NCBI GenBank assembly: GCA_965229765.1
Contig: CBDDJT010000004.1
Location: 1,426,001 to 1,490,000, forward strand
Source: ASV31 sp965229765
GTDB taxonomy: Bacteria; Pseudomonadota; Alphaproteobacteria; Rhodobacterales; Rhodobacteraceae
DNA length: 64,000 nt
Direction: 5' to 3'
A program made the position numbers and the translations under genes. The stretch's first letter is position 1. Each line of letters starts with the position of its first letter. This document shows positions 50,257 through 58,739 of this stretch, one piece after another. The notes under the pieces are model-generated. The model had not been told where the DNA came from. It worked only from the letters and a program-made list of their open reading frames with translations, and did no database searches.

Positions 50257-52611
50257 ATGAGCAGTTTCTCCGAAGAAGACGCCTTCGAGGCCGCCGTGCC
50301 GCTGTCCCAGCGGGCGATGGGCGCGCGTCCGACGCCATATCTTGACGAATTGAACCCTGCGCAGCGCCGGGCGGTCGAGGCGCTGGATGGCCCCGTGCTG
50401 ATGCTGGCGGGGGCGGGCACCGGCAAGACCAAGGCGCTGACCGCACGCATCGCGCATCTTCTGAACACCGGGCGGGCGCGTCCGAACGAGATCCTCGCGG
50501 TGACCTTCACCAACAAGGCCGCGCGCGAGATGAAGGACCGTGTCGGCCGCCTGATGGGCCAGACGGTGGAAGGGATGCCGTGGCTTGGCACGTTTCATGC
50601 GATCTGCGTCAAGCTGTTGCGCCGGCACGCGGAACTCGTGGGGCTGAAGACCAACTTCACGATCCTCGACACCGACGATCAGGTGCGGCTGATGAAACAG
50701 CTGATCCTGGCCGAGAACATCGACGAGAAGCGCTGGCCCGCGCGGCAGCTGGCCGGGATCATCGACGGCTGGAAGAACCGGGCCTGGACGCCCGAGAAGG
50801 TGCCCGCGGCCGAGGCCAACGCCTTCAACCGGCGCGGGGTGGAGCTCTACGCACAATACCAGTCCCGCCTGCGCGATCTGAACGCGGTCGATTTCGGCGA
50901 TCTTCTGCTGCATATGCTGACCATCTTTCAGTCCCACGAGGACGTGCTTCAGCAATACCAGCGGTGGTTCCGCTATATCCTTGTGGACGAATACCAGGAC
51001 ACGAACGTCGCGCAGTATCTCTGGCTTCGGCTACTGGCGCAGGCGCATCGCAACATCTGCTGCGTGGGCGATGACGACCAGTCGATCTATGGCTGGCGCG
51101 GGGCAGAAGTGGGCAACATCCTGCGGTTCGAGACCGACTTTCCCGGCGCAACCGTGGTGCGGCTGGAACAGAACTACCGCTCCACCCCGCATATTCTGGG
51201 GGCCGCGGCGGGTGTGATCGCCGCCAACGAAAGCCGGCTTGGCAAGACGCTCTGGACCGAGGCCGCCGCGGGCGAGAAGGTGCGACTGATCGGCCATTGG
51301 GACGGCGAGGAAGAAGCCCGCTGGATCGGCGACGAGCTGGAGGCGATGGGGCAGGGCACGCGCGGAATGCACCCCATCCCGCTGGATCACTGCGCCATCC
51401 TCGTGCGGGCCAGCCACCAGATGCGCGCCTTCGAGGACCGCTTTCTGACCATCGGGCTGCCATACCGCGTGATCGGCGGCCCGCGCTTCTACGAGCGCAT
51501 GGAGATCCGCGATGCGATGGCCTATTTCCGCGTGGCCGTGTCACCCGACGACGATCTGGCGTTCGAGCGGATCGTGAACACCCCCAAGCGGGGCGCGGGC
51601 GACAAGGCGCAACAGACCATGCAACGCGCCGCGCGCGCAAATGGCGTGTCACTGCTGGAAGGGGCGCGTCTTTGCGTGTCGGCGGGTGAATTGTCGGGAA
51701 AGGCCAAGGGGCAGATCGGCGCGCTGGTGGCCGATTTCGATCGCTGGCACCGCATGGCGCTGAACCCGGGGCACAACCACATCGAGCTGGCCGAGCAAAT
51801 CCTCGATGAATCCGGCTACACCGCAATGTGGCAGGAAGACAAGACGCCCGAGGCGCCGGGGCGGCTGGAAAACCTCAAGGAATTGATAAAGGCACTGGAA
51901 GCGTTTGAAAATCTTCAGGGTTTTCTGGAACACGTCTCGCTTATCATGGACAACGAGCAGGACGACGGCGGCCCGAAGGTGTCGATCATGACATTACACG
52001 CTGCCAAGGGGCTGGAGTTTCCGGCGGTCTTCCTGCCCGGCTGGGAGGACGGTCTGTTCCCCTCGCAGCGGTCGATGGACGAAAGCGGGCTCAAGGGACT
52101 CGAAGAAGAACGGCGCCTCGCCTATGTCGGAATTACACGCGCCGAGGAGGTTTGCACGATCTCCTTCGCGGCGAACCGGCGGGTCTATGGCCAGTGGCAA
52201 TCGGCGCTGCCGTCGCGCTTCATCGACGAGTTGCCGGCCAAGCATGTCGAGGTGCTGACGCCGCCCGGCCTGTATGGCGGCGGCTACGGCGCGGCGGCGC
52301 CGGCAAGCACGATCGAGGATCGTGCCGCAAGCGCGAATGTCTACAATTCACCGGGCTGGCGGCGCTTGCAGGCGCGAGGCGCCGACAGGGGTATGAGCCA
52401 GCCGCGCGAGTCCCGAACGCAAATCATCGATCTGGACGCCGTGTCCGCGTTCACCCAGGGCGACCGCGTGTTTCACCGCAAGTTCGGCTATGGCGCCGTG
52501 ACCGCGATCGAAGGTGACAAGCTGGAAATCGCGTTCGAGAAGGCGGGGGTGAAAAAGGTCGTCGCCAGCTTCGTCGTTTCAGCCGAGAACGCAGACGACG
52601 TGCCGTTTTGA
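50257..52611 (+). CDS. ATP-dependent DNA helicase, UvrD/PcrA family
   Basis: A 784-residue superfamily 1A 3'–5' DNA helicase acting in nucleotide excision and mismatch repair and in removing RecA. Motif I is LAGAGTGKTKALTARIAHLL, Ia TFTNKAAREMKDR, II VDEYQDTN, III GDDDQSIYGWRGAE, IV VRLEQNYRST, V MTLHAAKGLEFPAVFLPG and VI ERRLAYVGITRAEE. The C-terminal region (from about 690) has the Tudor-like end FTQGDRVFHRKFGYGAV seen in PcrA/UvrD. The length is normal. It is divergent from the lldD-like gene, with 163 bases between starts. Confidence 0.94.
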   Translation: MSSFSEEDAFEAAVPLSQRAMGARPTPYLDELNPAQRRAVEALDGPVLMLAGAGTGKTKALTARIAHLLNTGRARPNEILAVTFTNKAAREMKDRVGRLMGQTVEGMPWLGTFHAICVKLLRRHAELVGLKTNFTILDTDDQVRLMKQLILAENIDEKRWPARQLAGIIDGWKNRAWTPEKVPAAEANAFNRRGVELYAQYQSRLRDLNAVDFGDLLLHMLTIFQSHEDVLQQYQRWFRYILVDEYQDTNVAQYLWLRLLAQAHRNICCVGDDDQSIYGWRGAEVGNILRFETDFPGATVVRLEQNYRSTPHILGAAAGVIAANESRLGKTLWTEAAAGEKVRLIGHWDGEEEARWIGDELEAMGQGTRGMHPIPLDHCAILVRASHQMRAFEDRFLTIGLPYRVIGGPRFYERMEIRDAMAYFRVAVSPDDDLAFERIVNTPKRGAGDKAQQTMQRAARANGVSLLEGARLCVSAGELSGKAKGQIGALVADFDRWHRMALNPGHNHIELAEQILDESGYTAMWQEDKTPEAPGRLENLKELIKALEAFENLQGFLEHVSLIMDNEQDDGGPKVSIMTLHAAKGLEFPAVFLPGWEDGLFPSQRSMDESGLKGLEEERRLAYVGITRAEEVCTISFAANRRVYGQWQSALPSRFIDELPAKHVEVLTPPGLYGGGYGAAAPASTIEDRAASANVYNSPGWRRLQARGADRGMSQPRESRTQIIDLDAVSAFTQGDRVFHRKFGYGAVTAIEGDKLEIAFEKAGVKKVVASFVVSAENADDVPF

Positions 52612-52629
52612 TCCGCTGAGGCTTTCCAG

Positions 52630-52674
52630 AAAGAAAAATGGCGGCGATGCCAAGGGAGGAGAGGCATCGCCGCC
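52630..52674 (-). terminator. Last hairpin of the RNA array, a terminator with the motif in its loop
   Basis: A perfect 12-bp stem (GGCGGCGATGCC / GGCATCGCCGCC) encloses a loop with TCTCCTCCCTT and is followed on the minus strand by ATTTTTCTTT. It ends the DUF1127–RNA transcript and doubles as the sixth motif hairpin. On the plus strand it lies 19 bases after the helicase stop and may also end that transcript. Confidence 0.9.
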
Positions 52675-52936
52675 TTCAGTCACGGCTCGCCTCAGGGAGG
52701 AGGAGGAGACGCGCCGATCTTGTTTGGGGCCATTGCCCCGAATTCGGGTCGGCGACGACACCCAGGGAGGAGGAGGGTGCCGCCGCCTGCCGTCTCGGCG
52801 TCCTCAGGGAGGAGGAGGAGGCCGCCGATTCCGCTGGGGCCCATCGGCCCCGGTGTTGGTGCGGCGACACCCTGGGAGGAGGAGTGGATGCCGCCGCTGT
52901 CTACAGACGTCCCAGGGAGGAGGAGAGGGTCGCCTG
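52630..52936 (-). ncRNA. Array of six CCUCCUCCC-loop hairpins (CcsR/cuckoo-type small RNAs)
   Basis: Read on the minus strand, six short hairpins follow the DUF1127 stop, each presenting CTCCTCCC (anti-Shine-Dalgarno) in or near the loop and flanked by GGCG…CGCC-type arms. Their plus-strand spans are about 52907–52934, 52861–52896, 52797–52826, 52751–52786, 52683–52718 and 52640–52674. An extra GGGGC/GCCCC stem lies between some units. In Rhodobacter sphaeroides a DUF1127 gene is followed by four such RNAs (CcsR1–4), cotranscribed and processed, which respond to stress. Here there are six. They can pair with ribosome-binding sites or with the 16S-complementary GGAGG of mRNAs, or be bound by the DUF1127 protein. 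Confidence 0.85.
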
Positions 52937-52946
52937 ATTCAAATCC

Positions 52947-53165
52947 TCAATTCGTGCCGTAAGCGGCCTCGTAAGCGATGCTGGTGATCTGCGTCGGATG
53001 GATGCCGACGTCTGCCAGTTCACGCGACGAAAGCGCGCGGAGTTCGTTGCGGGTCCGGGTGAAGACCTTGCGCTTCGCCCGGTAATCATCATAAGCGCGC
53101 AGGACCGCATCAAACCGAACCTTCAGTCCGGGGACCGATGTGCGGATGCCGATTGCCAGTGCCAT
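52947..53165 (-). CDS. DUF1127 protein (CcaF1-like RNA-binding protein)
   Basis: A 72-residue basic protein. The C-terminal DUF1127 motif is TRNELRALSSRELADVGIH, preceded by YDDYRAKRKVFTR, and it ends QITSIAYEAAYGTN. In Rhodobacter sphaeroides the DUF1127 protein CcaF1 binds RNA and helps mature the CcsR RNAs that are transcribed with it. The RNA array starts 12 bases after this stop codon, so the same arrangement exists here. AAGAGG lies ahead of the ATG. It is divergent from the mrp gene. Confidence 0.88.
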   Translation of the reverse strand: MALAIGIRTSVPGLKVRFDAVLRAYDDYRAKRKVFTRTRNELRALSSRELADVGIHPTQITSIAYEAAYGTN

Positions 53166-53403
53166 GTCTGCCTCTTTGCGTTTTGGCGAGGTGTTAGCGT
53201 TACCCGCCGATGAAACGAAGATAAGCGAATGCTGCGATTGCACAATGCATCGATTGAGCAACGCTGCCATGCAGCAAATGCATACTAGTTGCTGACCTAT
53301 TTTCGTGCGACGCGCGTCGATTTTCGGCAGCGTGCGAACATGGCCTTGCGTTCCGGGCGCAGACGCACACTTTCTGCAAGGCAATTGATCGTCGGAGGGC
53401 AAA

Positions 53404-54489
53404 ATGTCGGTAGACCGTGAACAAATCCTGTCAAGGCTTCGGACGATTTCGCTGCCGGACGGCGGCGATCTGGTGGGGCGCGAAATGGTGCGCGCGCTGA
53501 CGGTCGATGATGGCGCGGTGCGATTCGTGATCGAGGCCGAGACCCCGGAGGCTGCGCGCGCGCTGGAACCGGTGCGCCAGCAGGCGCAGGCCGCGGTCGA
53601 GGCGCTGCCGGGGGTTGCCTCGGTCAGCGCCGTGTTGACGGCGCACGGGCCCGCGGCACGGCCTGCCGCCCCGACAGCAGAGCCGCCGAGCCTGAAGATC
53701 GGCCGCCATCCCACGCCTCAGGCCGGCCCCGCCCGGGTCGCCGGCGTGGACCGCATCCTGGCCATTGCGTCCGGCAAGGGCGGCGTCGGCAAGTCGACCG
53801 TGTCTTCCAATCTCGCCGTAGCCCTCGCGCGGCAGGGACGGCGCGTCGGTCTGCTTGATGCGGATATATACGGTCCGTCCCAGCCGCGCATGATGGGGGT
53901 CAGCAAGCGACCTGCTTCGCCAGACGGAAAGACGATCATTCCGCTGACCGCGCACGGGGTGACGATGATGTCAATCGGCCTGATGGTCGATCCCGACCAG
54001 GCCGTCGTCTGGCGCGGCCCGATGCTGATGGGTGCGCTGCAGCAGATGCTGGGGCAGGTGCAATGGGGCGAACTGGACGTGTTGCTGGTGGATCTGCCGC
54101 CGGGGACGGGCGACGTGCAGCTTACGCTTTGCCAGCGCACGCACCTGACCGGGGCGCTTGTGGTGTCCACCCCGCAGGACGTGGCGCTTCTGGATGCCCG
54201 CAAGGCCATCGACATGTTCGGCAAGCTCAAGACCCCGGTGTTGGGTCTGATAGAAAACATGTCGACATACGTCTGCCCCAACTGCGGGCACGAGGCACAT
54301 CTGTTCGGCCACGGCGGCGTCCGGGCCGAGGCCGAGAAACTCGGCGTGCCGTTCCTTGGTGAATTGCCCCTGTCTATCGACGTTCGGGTGGCCGGCGATG
54401 CGGGCACCCCGGTTGCCGCCGGCAGCGGCGCCTTGGCCGACGCCTACGGTGAAATGGCCGCGCGGCTGGTGGCTGGGGGCATGGCCTAG
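53404..54489 (+). CDS. Mrp/NBP35 family ATP-binding iron-sulfur carrier
   Basis: A 361-residue P-loop ATPase that holds and delivers [4Fe-4S] clusters. Residues 1–80 are a MIP18/DUF59-like domain (REQILSRLRTISLPDGGDLV). The deviant Walker A is ASGKGGVGKSTVSSNLAVAL, followed by LLDADIYGPSQPRMMG, VDLPPGTGDVQLTLCQ and the Cys pair YVCPNCGHEAHLFG that binds the cluster. The linker (about 80–115) is Pro/Ala-rich. The length is normal. The gene stands alone between the DUF1127 gene and the mraZ leader. Confidence 0.95.
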   Translation: MSVDREQILSRLRTISLPDGGDLVGREMVRALTVDDGAVRFVIEAETPEAARALEPVRQQAQAAVEALPGVASVSAVLTAHGPAARPAAPTAEPPSLKIGRHPTPQAGPARVAGVDRILAIASGKGGVGKSTVSSNLAVALARQGRRVGLLDADIYGPSQPRMMGVSKRPASPDGKTIIPLTAHGVTMMSIGLMVDPDQAVVWRGPMLMGALQQMLGQVQWGELDVLLVDLPPGTGDVQLTLCQRTHLTGALVVSTPQDVALLDARKAIDMFGKLKTPVLGLIENMSTYVCPNCGHEAHLFGHGGVRAEAEKLGVPFLGELPLSIDVRVAGDAGTPVAAGSGALADAYGEMAARLVAGGMA

Positions 54490-54829
54490 GCCCCGTTGGG
54501 AATTCATGGCACCGCGACTGATGCGGTGAAGCGGGCCTGACTTCTGCGGCCCGTGTGGGGTGATTCGCGCTTGCAAGTCGGCGAAAACCCCGTTTTCAAA
54601 GCCCTTGGCCTCGCCTGCTCCCACGATCTCTGGGAATTCATGGTACCGGCTCTTTGCTTCGGGCCATCTCAAAATATGGTGCCATCTCGCGAATTACCTA
54701 CTATAAAGTGTGGTAATTCTCTGAACTTATCCACAGCATGTTGTTTTCCAGGGGCCTGCAGGGCAAGATGCTGTGGAGAAGTCCAAAGATTTCTGTTGAT
54801 TTCCATGTTTTCCCATGCGATCCCTTAAA
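54490..54829. other. Gene-free stretch with repeats and DnaA-box-like sites upstream of mraZ
   Basis: No gene is seen. A near-perfect 18-bp direct repeat (TGGGAATTCATGGCACCG at 54497, TGGGAATTCATGGTACCG at 54631) occurs. A perfect inverted repeat GAATTACC (54691–54698) with GGTAATTC (54712–54719) flanks CTATAAAG, a possible -10 region. A perfect DnaA-box sequence TTATCCACA lies at 54727–54735 and a one-mismatch, inverted one, TGTGGAGAA, at 54772–54780. The two lie within a longer inverted repeat TCCACAGCAT…ATGCTGTGGA. The stretch is AT-richer than its surroundings and probably holds the dcw promoter. Confidence 0.5.
54727..54780. promoter_or_regulatory. Inverted pair of DnaA-box-like sites
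   Basis: TTATCCACA (54727–54735, exact consensus) and TGTGGAGAA (54772–54780, one mismatch from TGTGGATAA) face each other within a 10-bp inverted repeat. They could link division-gene expression to DnaA, or simply fold as a hairpin in RNA. Confidence 0.4.
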
Positions 54830-55036
54830 TGCGATGAGGGACGGGCCAAGGGGCACCTAAAGAACCCCGAACCCCTAACAATCAGGTTTCATACAGGCAC
54901 CCGCTTTTCATCGTTACGTAAGGTTCCGGCGCGCGGGCGAGCAGCATCCCCCCAGGTGGCGCGCGCGATCGGACCGCCCGGCAACGGGTTGAGGGCGGCG
55001 GATTGGGCAACGGCAGCAGCCCAATCCGCCGTTTTC
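54830..55036 (+). ncRNA. Candidate UpsM-type small RNA from the mraZ leader
   Basis: The long 5' region of mraZ ends internally in a strong terminator (54997–55036), 43 bases ahead of the mraZ GTG. In Rhodobacter sphaeroides the mraZ leader gives the abundant RNA UpsM (about 200 nt) by early termination, with read-through feeding the dcw genes. The same position, terminator and a fitting length of about 200 nt are seen here. The 5' end shown is an estimate; no promoter could be assigned with confidence. Confidence 0.6.
54997..55036 (+). terminator. Terminator/attenuator in the mraZ leader
   Basis: A perfect 12-bp stem GGCGGATTGGGC / GCCCAATCCGCC, loop of 10 nt, followed by GTTTTC. It stands upstream of the mraZ ribosome-binding site, so partial termination would set the level of the whole division cluster. 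Confidence 0.85.
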
Positions 55037-55078
55037 GTTCCGGGGCCGTCACGAGGCAGGCAAAGGAGCCGCGGGACA

Positions 55079-55582
55079 GTGGCGCGGAGGTTCAGAGGCG
55101 AGTTCACCCAGAAGGTCGACGGGAAGGGCAGGGTCTCTATCCCGTCCCAGTTCCGTACTGTCCTTCAACAGGGCGATCCCGGTTGCCTGGACGGCAAGAC
55201 CCCCGAATTCGTACTTGTCTACGGCGACGACAGCTTCGACTGGTTCGAATGCTATTCGATGGAAGGTATCGAAGAGGTTGACGAACGGATCGATGCAAAG
55301 CCGTTCGAGTCAGATGAACGCGAATACCTTGAAGAAATGTACCACGGCCATGCCCTGACGCTGACGATCGACGAAACCGGGCGTATCGTGCTGCCACTCC
55401 GCCAGCGGCAAAAGATCGGGCTCGAGGACGAGGCCTATTTCATCGCCAGCAGCAACCATTTCCAGATCTGGAAGCGCGAGACCTACGACAAGGTCGCGGA
55501 CGCCCGGCGCAAGGCCTGGCGGGAACGCCAGTCCGAGAACTTCAAGGCGCGCGCGCTTCTGGACAAGCCGGCCGGAGCATAG
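55079..55582 (+). CDS. mraZ: Transcriptional regulator MraZ
   Basis: A 167-residue AbrB-like DNA-binding protein, first gene of the dcw cluster and usually its repressor. Two SpoVT-AbrB motifs are visible: GEFTQKVDGKGRVSIPSQFR and ALTLTIDETGRIVLPLRQRQ (Asp-x3-Arg in each). The start is GTG at 55079, read as ARRFRGEFTQK after initiation. GGAG of AAAGGAGCC lies 9–12 bases upstream. It is 3 bases ahead of rsmH. A family binding site of TGGG repeats is not obvious here. Confidence 0.93.
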   Translation: MARRFRGEFTQKVDGKGRVSIPSQFRTVLQQGDPGCLDGKTPEFVLVYGDDSFDWFECYSMEGIEEVDERIDAKPFESDEREYLEEMYHGHALTLTIDETGRIVLPLRQRQKIGLEDEAYFIASSNHFQIWKRETYDKVADARRKAWRERQSENFKARALLDKPAGA

Positions 55583-55585
55583 GCC

Positions 55586-56587
55586 ATGGCTGCTGCTGCC
55601 CGCCAGTCCGCAGACGCCCCGCACATTCCGGTCCTGCTTGATCCGCTTCTGCGCGCCGTGGCGCCGGTGCGCGGCGTGTGGCTGGACGGGACATTCGGGG
55701 CCGGCGGTTACGCACGCGGGCTTCTGGGGGCGGGCGCTGACCTTGTGATCGGTGTCGACCGTGACCCGAGCGTCTTTGCCATGGCGGCGTCTTGGGCCGC
55801 GGATTACGGTGACCGGCTGCGGCTTGTGCAGGGCACCTTCGGAGAACTTGATCTTCACGCGGGCGGGCCGCTCGATGGGGTGGTTCTGGACCTTGGCGTG
55901 TCGTCGATGCAGCTTGATCAGGCCGAACGCGGGTTCTCGTTCCAGAAGGATGGCCCGCTTGACATGCGCATGGGCGGCGACGGCCCTTGCGCGGCGGACA
56001 TCGTGAACGCCGCGACAGAGACGGCGCTGGCCGATATCCTGTTCCACTATGGCGAAGAACGCGCGTCGCGCCGGATCGCGCGGGCCATCATCGCCGCGAG
56101 GGCCGAGGCGCCGATCACCCGGACGCTGCACCTTGCCGGCATCGTGTCTTCCTGCCTGCCGCGCCCCAAGCCGGGGCAGGCGCACCCTGCCACGCGAAGC
56201 TTTCAGGCGTTGCGGATCGCGGTCAATGACGAATACGGCGAGCTGGCGCGCGGGCTGGAGGCGTCGGAACGCGCGCTGCGCGCCGGCGGCAAGCTGGCCG
56301 TCGTGACCTTCCATTCGGTCGAGGACCGGATGGTCAAGCGGTTCCTGCAACTGCGATCCGGCGGGGCCGGGCAGGGCAGCCGCCACGCGCCCGCGCAGAC
56401 AGAGGACCCACCGCGTTTCACCGTGCCGACACGCAAGGCTGTCACGGCGGATACCGCAGAGCTTGACGTTAACCCTCGGGCGCGATCCGCCAAGCTTCGC
56501 GTGGCCGTGCGGACGGATGTCCCGGCCGGGCCGGTCGATCGCGCCGCGCTTGGGATGCCGCGTCTGCCAGGTCAGGGAGGGAACTGA
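55586..56587 (+). CDS. rsmH: 16S rRNA (cytosine(1402)-N4)-methyltransferase
   Basis: A 333-residue S-adenosylmethionine-dependent methyltransferase (formerly MraW) that modifies C1402 in the ribosomal P site. It starts HIPVLLDPLLRAVAPVRGVWL (in part), with the cofactor loop LDGTFGAGGYARGLL, then LDLGVSSMQLDQAERGFSF, ATRSFQALRIAVNDEYGEL and VTFHSVEDRMVKRFLQL. The length is normal. It is immediately followed by ftsL with no gap. Confidence 0.96.
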   Translation: MAAAARQSADAPHIPVLLDPLLRAVAPVRGVWLDGTFGAGGYARGLLGAGADLVIGVDRDPSVFAMAASWAADYGDRLRLVQGTFGELDLHAGGPLDGVVLDLGVSSMQLDQAERGFSFQKDGPLDMRMGGDGPCAADIVNAATETALADILFHYGEERASRRIARAIIAARAEAPITRTLHLAGIVSSCLPRPKPGQAHPATRSFQALRIAVNDEYGELARGLEASERALRAGGKLAVVTFHSVEDRMVKRFLQLRSGGAGQGSRHAPAQTEDPPRFTVPTRKAVTADTAELDVNPRARSAKLRVAVRTDVPAGPVDRAALGMPRLPGQGGN

Positions 56588-56935
56588 ATGCGGCTGTTTC
56601 TGGCCCTTCTTTCCGCGGCCGGCGTGCTTGGCCTTGCGGTGTGGGCCTACCAGCAGAACTACCGGACCCAGGCGGCCCTTGACGAGGTGCGTGACCTGAG
56701 CGCCCAGATTGCCCGCCTGCGGGAAGAACAGGCGGTGCTGGCCGCCGAATGGGCCTATCTGAACCGCCCCGACAGGTTGCAGGACCTTGCCGACATAAAC
56801 TTCGACCGTCTTGGGCTGATGCCGCTTCTGCCCGAGCAATTCGCCCGTCCCGATCAGATCGGATTTCCGCTGGCCCCGCTGGCGCCGATCCTGAACCCGG
56901 TTGAGGTGCAGGGCCTTCTGGAGGATGTGGAATGA
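56588..56935 (+). CDS. ftsL: Cell division protein FtsL
   Basis: A 115-residue bitopic inner-membrane divisome protein. A short cytoplasmic start is followed by one membrane helix (about residues 3–20, LALLSAAGVLGLAVWAY) and a periplasmic coiled coil (LDEVRDLSAQIARLREEQAV). The short conserved end includes NRPDRLQDLADINF. It links FtsB and the FtsW–FtsI synthase. It sits between rsmH and ftsI and overlaps ftsI by 4 bases. Confidence 0.88.
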   Translation: MRLFLALLSAAGVLGLAVWAYQQNYRTQAALDEVRDLSAQIARLREEQAVLAAEWAYLNRPDRLQDLADINFDRLGLMPLLPEQFARPDQIGFPLAPLAPILNPVEVQGLLEDVE

Positions 56936-58722
56936 CCCGCACGCCGCTGCGCCCGCTGGCCCGGATCCTGGATGCCCGCCGAAAGGGAGAGAACCCCGAC
57001 ACCATCGAGCGCGAGAACATCCGTCTGCGCCAGGAGGCGCAGCGCGACCGCGAAAGGTTTCGCGCGCAGGGACGCCTGACGATGATGGGGGTCCTGTTCC
57101 TGTGCGCCTTTGCCGCCGTGGGCGGCAAGATGGGCCAGCTTGCCGCGTCCGAACCGGCAGAGCCGCGCACCGCTGCGCCGGGTGCGGCAATCGTGGCGCA
57201 GCGGGCCGATATCGTCGATCGCAACGGTCGCATCCTGGCAACGAACCTTGTCACCCATTCCCTGTATGCCCAGCCGCAGGACATGATCGACCCGGAACGC
57301 GCCGCGCGCGAACTGTCGGTGATCTTTCCCGATCTGGACGAAGCCCGGCTACTGGACTGGTTCTCGGGCACCGCGAAGTTCCGCTGGATCAAGCGCAAGA
57401 TCTCCCCCGAACAAATGCAGGCTGTCCACGATATAGGCGAGCCGGGTCTGCTGTTCGGCCCGCGCGAGATGCGGCTCTACCCCAACGGACGCCTTGCGGC
57501 GCATATTCTCGGCGGTGCCGGCTTTGGCCGCGAGGCCGTCAACTCTGCCGAGGTCGAGGGCCGCGCCGGGATCGAGAAGGTGTTCGACGACTATCTGCGC
57601 GATCCGGCCAACGGCGGAGCTCCGTTGATGCTGACGCTGGACCTGACGGTGCAAGCGGCCATGGAACGTGTGCTGGGCGGCGGGATGCGGCTCATGAACG
57701 CCAAGGGCGCATCCGCCATCCTGATGGAGGCCGCCACGGGCGAGATCGTCGCGATGGCCTCGCTGCCCGATTTCGATCCCAACGACCGGCCCGTGCCCCC
57801 GACCGAGGGCGACCAGTCCGACAGCCCGCTGTTCAACCGCGCGGTTCAGGGTGTCTATGAACTGGGATCGACCTTCAAGATCCTGACGGCGGCGCAGGCC
57901 CTGGAACTGGGGCTTGCAAGTCCCGAGACGCTGATCGACGCGAATGCGCCGATGACGTGGGGCAAGCACAAGATTGGCGAGTTTGAGGGCAAGAACTATG
58001 GCCCGCGCCTGTCGGTCACCGACATCATCGTCAAGTCGTCCAACGTCGGGACGGCGCGGCTCGCGCTTCAGATCGGCAAGGAACGGCATCAGGCGTTCCT
58101 TGATAGTCTCGGCTTCTTCGACCCGACGCCGGTGGAATTGCTGGAGGCCCCGATCTCGCGGCCGTTCCTGCCTGATCGCTGGGGCGATATCCATACGATT
58201 ACAGTGTCTTATGGTCATGGCATGTCGGCCAGCCCGCTGCATCTTGCCACGGCCTATGCCTCTATCCTGAACGGAGGGCTGCGGGTGCATCCGACGCTGG
58301 TGCGCGGCCAAGAGCACGCCGCCGGGCCGCGCGTGGTGTCCGAAGACGTCTCGGCGGCGGCGCGCGACATGCTGCGGCAGGTCGTCGTGCGTGGCACGGC
58401 CAGCTTCGGAGAGGTGCCGGGATATGCCGTCGGCGGCAAGACCGGGACGGCAGACAAGCCGCGCCGCAACGGCCCCGGCTATGAAGAGGACAAGACCATC
58501 ACGACCTTCGCCAGCATCTTTCCGGCGCATGACCCCAAATACGTTCTGGTGGTCACATTGGACGAACCGACCCAGATGGTGTCCGGCGAACCTCGCCGCA
58601 CCGCGGGCTGGACGGCCGTGCCTGTCGCGGCCGAGATCATCCGCCGCACCGCGCCGCTTCTGGGCCTGCGGCCAGAGATTGAACCCGCGCCCCTTGATCG
58701 GGTAACACTGACGTCGAACTGA
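56932..58722 (+). CDS. ftsI: Peptidoglycan transpeptidase FtsI (PBP3)
   Basis: A 596-residue class B penicillin-binding protein for septal cross-linking. One N-terminal membrane helix (about 45–62) is followed by the PBP dimer domain (RADIVDRNGRILATNL, then YPNGRLAAHILGGAG). The transpeptidase domain carries the catalytic STFK in GVYELGSTFKILTAAQ, SSN in IVKSSNVGTARL and KTGTAD in GGKTGTADKP. The length and order fit the family. It overlaps ftsL by 4 bases and precedes murE by 17. Confidence 0.95.
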   Translation: MTRTPLRPLARILDARRKGENPDTIERENIRLRQEAQRDRERFRAQGRLTMMGVLFLCAFAAVGGKMGQLAASEPAEPRTAAPGAAIVAQRADIVDRNGRILATNLVTHSLYAQPQDMIDPERAARELSVIFPDLDEARLLDWFSGTAKFRWIKRKISPEQMQAVHDIGEPGLLFGPREMRLYPNGRLAAHILGGAGFGREAVNSAEVEGRAGIEKVFDDYLRDPANGGAPLMLTLDLTVQAAMERVLGGGMRLMNAKGASAILMEAATGEIVAMASLPDFDPNDRPVPPTEGDQSDSPLFNRAVQGVYELGSTFKILTAAQALELGLASPETLIDANAPMTWGKHKIGEFEGKNYGPRLSVTDIIVKSSNVGTARLALQIGKERHQAFLDSLGFFDPTPVELLEAPISRPFLPDRWGDIHTITVSYGHGMSASPLHLATAYASILNGGLRVHPTLVRGQEHAAGPRVVSEDVSAAARDMLRQVVVRGTASFGEVPGYAVGGKTGTADKPRRNGPGYEEDKTITTFASIFPAHDPKYVLVVTLDEPTQMVSGEPRRTAGWTAVPVAAEIIRRTAPLLGLRPEIEPAPLDRVTLTSN

Positions 58723-58739
58723 TATCATACAGGCGGGGC

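Noticed and set aside
52630..52936. CRISPR array, suggested by the recurring GGGAGGAGGAG.
   Set aside because: The repeats are only 9–12 bases, the spacing is uneven and each copy sits in its own hairpin; there are no cas genes. The CcsR-type RNA reading explains it.
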